In this document: in pieces, positions 6,912 to 13,353 of the stretch
Position numbering within the stretch: position 1 is the first letter of the stretch
How the letters are laid out: every line of letters begins with the position of its first letter
DNA from: JANXVY01 sp040080145
GTDB lineage: Bacteria > Pseudomonadota > Alphaproteobacteria > Rhizobiales > Hyphomicrobiaceae
DNA: 26,251 nt
Direction of reading: 5' to 3'
NCBI GenBank assembly: GCA_040080145.1
Contig: JBEBJA010000181.1
Coordinates: 1-26,251, forward strand
The notes under the pieces: generated by a model
Database searches by the model: none
Told to the model about the DNA's origin: nothing
Seen by the model: the letters and a program-made list of their open reading frames with translations, nothing else
Made by a program: the position numbers and the translations under genes

Positions 6912-9029
6912 ATGACCGGGCATGCTTCCCAACGGCGCAGCTTCACAAATTTCGTTCCAGCCTTGGGTCGACGTCTGTACCCGGCCGGTTGGAATGTCGA
7001 TCTGGCGGCGCTGGCCGTCGTGCTGGCGAGCTTCGCGGTTGCGGCTCTGGTTTGCCTGTCGATCACGCCCGATCAAGCGCGATTATCTATGTTCACGTTG
7101 GAGCATATCGAAGTCTTTAGCATGTCTGATTCGCTACCGCAGCGCGCTGGCTTTCTCGCCTTTCTCGTCGTGCTGGTCTCCGGAACGGTGCTCGTCCGGG
7201 TTCTGGGGTTTCGATCAATTTATGCTATGCCAGCCGATTGCAGCGATCGTGTTGCGACTGCCATTTTTGTCGCGGCCTTTTTGATCGCGTTGCGAAATTT
7301 CCAGATGCTCAATGCGTACGTCCGCTGGGATTTTCGGTCCGTCGTCGGCTTTAGCGTTTCGGCAATTCCTTACGTCGCGTTGATCGCTGTTTTCATCTTT
7401 GCAGGCCGTTTGCCGCGGTGGCTGGTGCGTTCAGCCATGGCGGTTATGGTCGCGTTTGTCGTCTTGCCGCCATTGACGGGTTTGATGCTGCGGATTCGCG
7501 CCGAAGAACTGCTTATGATCGACCACCACATGACGATCGTATTCTCGGCTGGTGAACTGCTCGCCGCCGGATACCGGCTTTTTACGGATGTGCCTGTAAC
7601 CTATGGTGCGCTGCTGCCCGTCGTACTCGCTGGCGCTCTGAAGGCAGGATACGGCCTCGATTTGGGCAATTTGGTTCATCTGGCCGAGGTGTTTCAGATT
7701 GCGGTTTTCCTCGTCTGCCTGGCAGTGGCTTGGAAGCTGCTCCCCGGCAAGGACAGGGATGGCCGCGAAGCGATCTTGTTTTTTGTCCTTATCGTCGTTG
7801 CGCCTTATCTCGCCCTTTCCAATTTCGCGATTCTTTATCCTAATCTATCTGGCGCACGTTACTTGATGCTACCCGTCGCGGCGCTAGCTGCCATTGCACT
7901 GGAGCGCTGGCCATTCTCCCGAGCTTCGCTGTCGACGGGTGTCGTGGCGGGTTTCGCCATCGTTTTAAATCCCGAAACGGGCATCGCGATTACCGCTGGA
8001 TTAGGACTTGGTTGGGTCTTTCGGGCGCGCGTTTCGCCAAAGTCTGAGTGGCAGGTCGGTCTTTTCGCAGGCTTGGGCGCATTTGCTTGCGTTTTCGCGC
8101 TTGCAGCTCTGGGTCACTACGCCATCCTGGGTTATTGGCCTGACTGTTGCCGTGTCGCGAGTTCTGGGAACGCGCCGGGGTTCGCCCAGAGCTTTGCGAT
8201 GGGCTACAACGGGCAGCCCCTCATCGTTGGTGCGCTCATCTTGGTGATTCTGGGTAGTGCTTCCTACGTGGTGATCCAGGCTCTCGCAACTCTGCTTGGA
8301 CGCGAGGTGCCGGGGCTATCCGTCTCCAGCGTTGCCATCGCCGGCGTCTTGTTTGCCTGGGTTCCGTACTATGTTGCCCGGACGCACCACGGTAACCTGG
8401 GACCCTACCTGACATTGTTTGCGTTTTTGATCGCGCCGTATGTCGCCAAGGTGCGCAACGATGCTGTGAAACTTACGGCAATCATGGTGCTGATGCTTGT
8501 CCCGGTTTCGCTCGGTGCACTCAAGAACGACTTCAAGAGATTGGCCGACGCTTCGGCTGATGGTCCTCTTTCTAACTGCGCTGCTGGACTGGCGATGTCC
8601 GAACCTGCCTGCGACGCGCATCACAAGCGCGCTGGCGAATTGGTCCGAATCGCAAAGCCGGGCGACACCGGCTGGATGACCGCATACCCGTTTATGACAC
8701 TTCGCTTGTCGCGTCTCACCCCGTACATTGCAACAATCGACCCGTTTGCAGCCTCTCGTACAGAGGGTGCTCTCAACATGATTGCCGCTGATTTTAGAGC
8801 TAAGGCCCCCATTGCGCTATTGCTGGATAAGCCTGAGGCAGCAGCCGTTTATCAGCTGATCCCTAAGGGAATGAGAGCAATTCACGAGAGGATTGCCGAC
8901 CGTGCCGGTTATGCTCCATGCTCGCTTGTGGCGCTAGCGCATTGGCAAGCCTGGGTTCCCAAGGGAGCCTGCGTTGATGGAAGCTCTCTTGTCGAACAGC
9001 TGAATGCCCGCGTGTTAGATCCCAGGTAG
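6912..9029 (+). CDS. Large multi-pass membrane protein, possible GT-C glycosyltransferase
   Basis: The protein is 705 residues from the ATG at 6912, chosen over in-frame ATGs at 6852 and 6864 because GAGAGG lies 8 bases upstream. More than ten hydrophobic segments span roughly residues 25-545, followed by a soluble C-terminal part of about 160 residues containing several cysteines. A loop with an Asp-His-His (D204) and the sequence GYRLFTDVPVTYG mirrors the HRDFYANYGPG loop of the membrane protein at 363-2093, so both may belong to the same broad GT-C family. It is divergent from the DprE2-like operon and may use the lipid-linked sugar made there. No family could be named with certainty, so function is inferred from topology and context. 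Codon use is somewhat less GC-biased than in the housekeeping genes to the right. Confidence 0.62.
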   Translation: MTGHASQRRSFTNFVPALGRRLYPAGWNVDLAALAVVLASFAVAALVCLSITPDQARLSMFTLEHIEVFSMSDSLPQRAGFLAFLVVLVSGTVLVRVLGFRSIYAMPADCSDRVATAIFVAAFLIALRNFQMLNAYVRWDFRSVVGFSVSAIPYVALIAVFIFAGRLPRWLVRSAMAVMVAFVVLPPLTGLMLRIRAEELLMIDHHMTIVFSAGELLAAGYRLFTDVPVTYGALLPVVLAGALKAGYGLDLGNLVHLAEVFQIAVFLVCLAVAWKLLPGKDRDGREAILFFVLIVVAPYLALSNFAILYPNLSGARYLMLPVAALAAIALERWPFSRASLSTGVVAGFAIVLNPETGIAITAGLGLGWVFRARVSPKSEWQVGLFAGLGAFACVFALAALGHYAILGYWPDCCRVASSGNAPGFAQSFAMGYNGQPLIVGALILVILGSASYVVIQALATLLGREVPGLSVSSVAIAGVLFAWVPYYVARTHHGNLGPYLTLFAFLIAPYVAKVRNDAVKLTAIMVLMLVPVSLGALKNDFKRLADASADGPLSNCAAGLAMSEPACDAHHKRAGELVRIAKPGDTGWMTAYPFMTLRLSRLTPYIATIDPFAASRTEGALNMIAADFRAKAPIALLLDKPEAAAVYQLIPKGMRAIHERIADRAGYAPCSLVALAHWQAWVPKGACVDGSSLVEQLNARVLDPR

Positions 9030-9083
9030 GCGACCCCGTCATTGTTCTTGATTCTCCAGCCTCGTCCGCCATGTCCATTTTTT

Positions 9084-9131
9084 CCCCACGGCCACCCGTT
9101 CCGGCCAAGGGCCGGGCTGCGTCCGGTGGGG
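9084..9131. terminator. Nested stem-loop after the membrane gene
   Basis: CCCCAC (9084-9089) pairs with GTGGGG (9126-9131), enclosing a second stem CCGGCC/GGCCGG with a 3-base loop (9101-9115). It lies about 55 bases after the stop at 9029 and before the convergent small gene ending at 9269. There is no long T-tract after it on the + strand, though on the - strand the stem is followed by an A-rich run. It may stop transcription from either side; the call is tentative. Confidence 0.35.
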
Positions 9132-9268
9132 CCGCAATCCAGGAGTTATGGGCTCAGAGTTCACGGTTTGCGGCTTGCCTGACCGTAGCTGTTGCCTGTC
9201 GTCACTGCGGGTGCAAGCCGCCACCTGCGATGCGCAGGCTGATAGGTCGGGTTTTAAATTCAGGTGCC

Positions 9269-9454
9269 TTACGCCGCCGCAACCCAGCGATGTGCGGTAT
9301 AGCCAAAGGCGACCGCATCCGGATCCCTTTTGACGGCGGACACGAGCTTGTCGAGGGCTTCAACTTCAATCTTTTTACCCGTCGCCTTATCGGGCCGGGC
9401 ACCCGTCAAAAGAATGATTTTCTTGCCGTCCAACTCAATCATTTGCGACTTCAT
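9269..9454 (-). CDS. Small conserved-looking hypothetical protein (61 aa)
   Basis: The start ATG at 9454 is preceded by a near-perfect AGGAGG about 6 bases upstream, which strongly supports translation of a 61-residue product and rules against longer in-frame starts. The protein is basic, with a first beta-rich half (MIELDGKKIILLTGARP) and then a charged helix (KKIEVEALDKLVSAVKRDP), ending in FGYTAHRWVAAA. There is no signal peptide or membrane helix. I do not recognise the family. It stands alone, convergent with the upstream membrane gene and divergent from the truncated haemoglobin gene across a MITE-like element. Confidence 0.65.
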   Translation of the reverse strand: MKSQMIELDGKKIILLTGARPDKATGKKIEVEALDKLVSAVKRDPDAVAFGYTAHRWVAAA

Positions 9455-9914
9455 ACTCGTCCTCCTGCACGCACAGTCCGACGCAGATACAATACAAACG
9501 TAGACCAATGCGACTTTAGTACAGTCTGAGGGCCAGCCAAGCCATAGACCAGTCTCGCGACTGCGAACAATGGGACGCGGTTTGCCCGGTTGCTAGCGTG
9601 AAACCGCCAGAATGGCCGGCGCGAACGGCACTTCGCAACTGCACTGGGCGGACGGTACTGTCTCCGTTTGAAATATTGGGCCAAACTTCTCCCTCCCCCT
9701 GTGGGGAGGGGGTCACTCGGAACCCGATGATGAGCACGTCAACCCCCACCCTAACCCTCCCCACAAGGGGGAGGGAACACGTGAGGATTTCAAACTGAGA
9801 CACTGCCGGGCGGACGGATTCGCATGTGCCGTCCTGCCGCGCGACGTGGTGAGGCCGCTCGTCGTGCTGCAGCAGGGTCTATGCTTTCAACCTCGCAACC
9901 AGGATCCACCTCTC
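9455..9914. other. Divergent intergenic region containing a palindromic element
   Basis: The 460 bases between the small leftward gene and the haemoglobin gene contain no supported coding sequence. The middle is occupied by a MITE-like element at 9646-9817, and open frames crossing it are low-complexity products of its CCCTCCCC palindromes. The flanks must hold the promoters for the small gene and for the globin, but no clear promoter could be picked. Confidence 0.55.
9646..9817. mobile_element. MITE-like palindromic element with terminal inverted repeats
   Basis: The outer termini TGTCTCCGTTTGAAAT (9659-9674) and ATTTCAAACTGAGACA (9787-9802) are inverted repeats matching at 15 of 16 positions. 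Inside lie two arms (9689-9710 and 9755-9776) that are near-perfect reverse complements of one another, and each is itself a hairpin of CCCTCCCC/GGGGAGGG. Immediately outside the termini, the 10-base sequence GGGCGGACGG occurs as a direct repeat at 9646-9655 and 9808-9817, as a target-site duplication might. There is no coding capacity. Similar CCCTCCCC/GGGGAGGG palindromes are common between genes in alphaproteobacteria. The repeats are seen directly; the transposon-derived origin is inferred. Confidence 0.6.
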
Positions 9915-10370
9915 ATGGACGACATCCCGTCTGCAACCGATCGCCGTGCGCAGGTTACTGCCGCCATCATGGCTGAGACCGGTATCGACCACGCCATGAT
10001 CCATCGTGTGGTCCATACCTTCTACGACCGCGTTCGTGCCGACGCCCTCCTCGGCCCGGTGTTTGGTGCGCGCATCACCGATTGGGAGCCCCACCTTGCC
10101 AACATGTGCCGCTTCTGGTCGTCGGTCACCCTGAAAACCGGCATCTACTCCGGCTCGCCTATGCAGCGCCACGCCCCCCTGCCTGTCGATGCCGCCCACT
10201 TCGACCGCTGGCTTGAACTCTTCACCCAAACCGTCACCGAAGTCTGCCCGCCCGCCGCAGCCGCCGTCTTCCTCGACGCCGCCCACCGCATCGCCCAAAG
10301 CCTCGAATTCGGCATCGCCTCTCACCGCGACCTCATGCTCGGCAAGGGTCAGAGGCTGCCGGCCGTGTGA
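9915..10370 (+). CDS. Group III truncated haemoglobin
   Basis: The 151-residue protein matches the group III (P) truncated globin pattern. It has TFYDRVRADALLGPVF (35-50) with the B10 Tyr at Y37, the distal H60 in the EPHLANMCRFWSS segment, the YSGSPMQRH segment with the probable proximal F8 His at H86, and HFDRWLELF with the G8 Trp at W99. The family binds haem and O2 or related ligands in the cytoplasm; proposed roles are peroxide or NO chemistry under low oxygen (known for Campylobacter Ctb, inferred here). The ATG at 9915 was chosen because the globin fold begins soon after it and an AGGA lies about 10 bases upstream; an earlier in-frame GTG at 9846 would add 23 unrelated residues. It appears to be a single-gene unit. 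Confidence 0.9.
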   Translation: MDDIPSATDRRAQVTAAIMAETGIDHAMIHRVVHTFYDRVRADALLGPVFGARITDWEPHLANMCRFWSSVTLKTGIYSGSPMQRHAPLPVDAAHFDRWLELFTQTVTEVCPPAAAAVFLDAAHRIAQSLEFGIASHRDLMLGKGQRLPAV

Positions 10371-10427
10371 ACTTCATGACGCAAGAACTGGTGGGTCTGG
10401 GAGACTGCGCCTCCCTGCGGGGGCTAC

Positions 10428-10448
10428 GGGGCCAGCGGGGCTGGCCCC
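10428..10448. terminator. Perfect GC hairpin between convergent genes
   Basis: GGGGCCAGC (10428-10436) and GCTGGCCCC (10440-10448) form a perfect 9-base stem with a GGG loop. It lies midway between the haemoglobin stop (10370) and the convergent pirin stop (10482), the normal place for a shared bidirectional terminator. It lacks a T-tract, so it may be a weak terminator or an mRNA 3' end stabiliser. Confidence 0.5.
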
Positions 10449-10481
10449 GCTCGCAGCGAAGCTTCGAACCTATGATGCGCC

Positions 10482-11186
10482 CTAGCGCACCATGTCAAAC
10501 ACCAGCACTTCGGCCTCATCGACACCTTCGATCACCAGCGTCCGGACGTCTTCGATGGCCAGACCGTCGCCTTGGGCAAGCTCCAGCCCGTTGACGCGCA
10601 CTGACCCGCGCGCGACTTGCACCCAGGCCACGCGATCATCGATGATGTCATGGGTTGCCTTGTCGCCCGCCGCAAACACGCCCGCATATAAATCGACGTC
10701 CTGGCGGATCGTCACCGAACCGTCGCGGCCATTGCGCGAACCGGCGAGCCGCAGCCGACCCTTCTTGTCGCCCTGCGCAAACGACTTCTGCTCATAGCCA
10801 GGCGCACCGCCAGCCCGTTCGGGCAAAATCCAGATTTGCAGGAAATGCACCGGTGCGGTCTGGGAGGCGTTGAACTCGCTGTGGCGGATGCCCGACCCCG
10901 CCGACATGCGCTGCACGTCCCCGGGCCGGATCACCGATCCGGTGCCAAGACTGTCTTTGTGTTCAAGCCCGCCGTCGAGGACGTATGTCACGATCTCCAT
11001 GTTGGCATGGGGATGCGCGGGAAATCCCTCCCCGCCCGCAACTTGATCGTCGTTGATGACGCGCAGCGGCCCGAAACCCATGTGTGCGGGATCGTGATAC
11101 TGGCCAAATGAAAACGTGTGGCGGCTGTTGAGCCAGCCAAAGTCGGCATGCCCGCGTTCGTCTGCTTTCCTGAGCGTCAAAGCCAT
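10482..11186 (-). CDS. Pirin family protein (YhhW-like)
   Basis: The protein is 234 residues from the ATG at 11186, which has GGAG 6 bases upstream; a nearby in-frame start 4 codons earlier would contain this ribosome binding site. The bicupin pattern is clear. AHPHANMEIVTYVL supplies metal ligands H58 and H60, and SAGSGIRHSEFN supplies H102 and E104, as in E. coli YhhW, a quercetin 2,3-dioxygenase-like pirin. DRVAWVQVARGSVRVNG marks the second cupin. The physiological substrate of bacterial pirins is mostly unknown; redox or stress roles are proposed. It follows the PP2C gene in the same direction after 108 bases and may be cotranscribed with it. Confidence 0.92.
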   Translation of the reverse strand: MALTLRKADERGHADFGWLNSRHTFSFGQYHDPAHMGFGPLRVINDDQVAGGEGFPAHPHANMEIVTYVLDGGLEHKDSLGTGSVIRPGDVQRMSAGSGIRHSEFNASQTAPVHFLQIWILPERAGGAPGYEQKSFAQGDKKGRLRLAGSRNGRDGSVTIRQDVDLYAGVFAAGDKATHDIIDDRVAWVQVARGSVRVNGLELAQGDGLAIEDVRTLVIEGVDEAEVLVFDMVR

Positions 11187-11294
11187 TGCGATCTCCATTG
11201 AGCATCGCGTCGCGTGCGCCTGAGCCTGCGCGCGAAGCGGACCAAACGAGCATTAGGCTTCGCAAATGGGGGTACGCCGGGCGCACCGCAAGTC

Positions 11295-12164
11295 CTATAC
11301 CGGTCGCACGACCACGACCGTCGCATTGTCCTGATGGGGTTCGCGCAACTGGTCGATGGTGCGGATCAGCGCCGCCGCCACCGCCTCGGATCCGTCCGCG
11401 CCGTAAGCGGCAATAATCCGCTCGATCTCGGTGTTGTCGAGGCTCTGTAGTCCGTCACTGGCGAGCACCACGTAATCACCGGGCTCAAGAACCAGCGGCC
11501 GCCGGGAAATATCGACCAGATCAATGTCGTCGCCCGTCACGGCAGATCGCAGCATATGCCGCCTTGGATCGCGTTTGGCTTCGCTGACAGTCATTTTGCC
11601 CGCCGCCGCCAGCCGGTCGAGATCGGGTGCGAGCGAGTGGTCTTCGTTGAGCAGCGCAATCTCGCCGCGCCGCCACAGCAATAGCGGACTGTCGCCGACG
11701 CTGACCCAGTTGATCCCCTGCGGCGCGAAGGTGACGGCAACCAGCGTTGACCCCATCCCAGACAGCAGCGGATTGGCTTCGACTTTGTCGGTGATGGCCG
11801 CATTGGCGCGCGCAAGTGCATCCATCAAGCCCTCGACGATGGAACCGCTATGGTGCGAAAACGACTGCAGGAAATAGTCGCAGCACGTGCGGCTGGCGAG
11901 GGCCCCGCCTGCGTGCCCGCCCATGCCATCGGCAAGGATGGCCAGCATCTGGACCGCTTCGGCGGGAGACGAGGTACCGTCAGGGGCTGGTGCATCGCGT
12001 CCCGGCCAGACGAGTGCTGCGTCTTCCTGATAGTCGCGCGCGCCCCGCGTCGCGCGAACCGCGCAATCGAATTTGGTTACCGGCACCAGCGCAGCGGCAG
12101 GCTCCGACTGCTTTTCGTCAAGCGGTGTCGCAGCGGTGGAATTAAGGGGTGTTGCAGTGGTCAA
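11295..12164 (-). CDS. PP2C-family Ser/Thr protein phosphatase
   Basis: The protein is 289 residues from a TTG at 12164. This start was chosen because GAAGG lies 7 bases upstream and the FHA gene ends just before it, at 12175; upstream in-frame starts lie inside that gene. The metal-binding motifs of PPM/PP2C phosphatases are all present: ARDYQEDA (E47, D48), LADGMGGHAGG (D79), GSTLVA, SVGDSPLLLW, LASDGLQ (D237) and DNATVVVV (D279, N280). The first 30 residues are a flexible Thr/Ala/Pro-rich tail. The enzyme should remove phosphate from Ser/Thr in the cytoplasm. It forms an operon with the FHA protein and lies opposite a Ser/Thr kinase, so it is the likely opposing phosphatase, as PppA opposes PpkA. 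Confidence 0.92.
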   Translation of the reverse strand: MTTATPLNSTAATPLDEKQSEPAAALVPVTKFDCAVRATRGARDYQEDAALVWPGRDAPAPDGTSSPAEAVQMLAILADGMGGHAGGALASRTCCDYFLQSFSHHSGSIVEGLMDALARANAAITDKVEANPLLSGMGSTLVAVTFAPQGINWVSVGDSPLLLWRRGEIALLNEDHSLAPDLDRLAAAGKMTVSEAKRDPRRHMLRSAVTGDDIDLVDISRRPLVLEPGDYVVLASDGLQSLDNTEIERIIAAYGADGSEAVAAALIRTIDQLREPHQDNATVVVVRPV

Positions 12165-12174
12165 GGTCTGGCCT

Positions 12175-13035
12175 TCAATCCTTTGATTCCGAAATTTCGG
12201 ACCAATCGAACTCCGGCCCGCAGAACGGCATGAACACGAGTTGCGTCCGGCCCATGATGATGACGTCCATCGCGGCCAGGTCAATAGCGGTGGTGGGCCG
12301 CTTGGCATTGACCGAAACGACGTTGGTCTTGCTCATGTTGGGCACGAACAGGAAGCCCCGGTCGGTCCCATCGTAACGGATATAGGCCTGTTCTTCGAAT
12401 GAAATGCTGTCGTCGCCAAAGTCGAGGGGAATGCGGCTGTTGGGGGCGCGACCAATGGTGTTGTTGCCCTCAAACACCGGGCGGAATGCACCAAGGCCCG
12501 GACCGCCCGTGATGACAAGCCAGCCGACCACAGGATCCTGCACGAATTGACCGCGCTTCAGCGCCTGACGGCCGCGCACAAGCTGCGTGCGTGCGGGTTC
12601 GTCTGCGGCAGGCGCGGGGTCTGGTGCCTTGTCAGGTGTTTTGGCCGCGCCGCCTCGGATGATACGGGTGGTATTGGTGCCATCGAATTCCATGTGCCGA
12701 TCCTGTTGAATGAAGTCCTGCTGTTTGAGTGAGGCAACGCCCCGGGCTTCCCGCGCCGCTTCCGCGGCACTGAGGGGACGATAGCCGTCGCCATCGTGAG
12801 CTGGAGCAGGTGGTTGTGGTGGCACCGGCGGTGGTGGCTGTGGTAGCTCCGCAGAGGCGTGGGGTGCCACCGCTGCTACAATGGCTGGAACGGATGCGGG
12901 TGTGGACGGAGCGGGAGCGGCAGCCGGGGATCGGCCATGCATCCCGGTATCATCGCGGCCGGCCGCTGCCAGCGCGTCCTTCAACGAGCCCAGAAAACCA
13001 CCCGCCTTTGCTTTCCCACCTGGACCATCCGCCAT
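12175..13035 (-). CDS. FHA-domain protein with Pro-rich N-terminus
   Basis: The 286-residue protein has a disordered Ala/Pro-rich N-terminal half (about 35-85) and a C-terminal forkhead-associated domain (about 168-272). The domain has the IGR motif (194-196), the DDSISFEEQAYI strand where canonical domains have S-x-x-H, and TNVVSVN near the usual Asn. The His is replaced by Gln, so phosphothreonine reading may be altered. Two related short motifs, TTRIIRGG (122-129) and RTQLVRGR (149-156), resemble the TR(I/L)xR phospho-acceptor segments seen in bacterial FHA adaptors, so the protein may itself be phosphorylated by the divergent kinase. It is the first gene of the leftward FHA-PP2C unit. FHA membership is well supported; partner binding is inferred. 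Confidence 0.85.
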   Translation of the reverse strand: MADGPGGKAKAGGFLGSLKDALAAAGRDDTGMHGRSPAAAPAPSTPASVPAIVAAVAPHASAELPQPPPPVPPQPPAPAHDGDGYRPLSAAEAAREARGVASLKQQDFIQQDRHMEFDGTNTTRIIRGGAAKTPDKAPDPAPAADEPARTQLVRGRQALKRGQFVQDPVVGWLVITGGPGLGAFRPVFEGNNTIGRAPNSRIPLDFGDDSISFEEQAYIRYDGTDRGFLFVPNMSKTNVVSVNAKRPTTAIDLAAMDVIIMGRTQLVFMPFCGPEFDWSEISESKD

Positions 13036-13353
13036 TGATCGTCTCTCCAGCCGCTGAATTTGCCTATCGCCACCAAGATTGCCACGAAACCACGGGTCTC
13101 AACACCCACAAACTTCGTGAACCTAATTTCCGTTGCGATGCGGCAGCAAAATGGCTGAACTGGCTGGACACTATGAAATTTTGTTCAGATGCCGTTCATA
13201 ACCCGCCCCTTGCCACAATCCTCACCCATGGACGATATGAAGGGACCAGATTCGCACTCGATTGAAAAAAGTCCAGCAGCTCACCCAAACCTTGCTGGCC
13301 GAAGCGGCCAAGAGCTGCTGGCGCAAGCGCGGGACGAAACAAAGAAGGAGACT
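13036..13353. other. Divergent promoter region of the FHA and kinase genes
   Basis: These 318 bases separate the leftward FHA gene from the rightward kinase. A frame open upstream of the kinase reaches back to an ATG at 13189, but this extension is not expected in kinases of this family. It should contain back-to-back promoters; the AT-richest part lies around 13170-13205. No operator or hairpin was convincing. Confidence 0.5.

Noticed and set aside
9516..9803. Open frames crossing the CCCTCCCC palindromes.
   Set aside because: They are low-complexity translations of the repeat element and lack ribosome binding sites.
10440..10470. Sequence near GCTTCGAACC considered as part of a tRNA T-arm.
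   Set aside because: No cloverleaf partners or acceptor stem can be drawn around it; the stretch is explained by the GC hairpin and its flank.
12810..13265. Rightward open frame over the 5' end of the FHA gene.
   Set aside because: It is antisense to the Ala/Pro-rich coding region of the FHA protein, with no motif of its own.
13189..13353. Longer kinase start at ATG 13189 or 13228.
   Set aside because: No good ribosome binding site, and the extra 42-55 residues precede a kinase fold that starts naturally just after ATG 13354.
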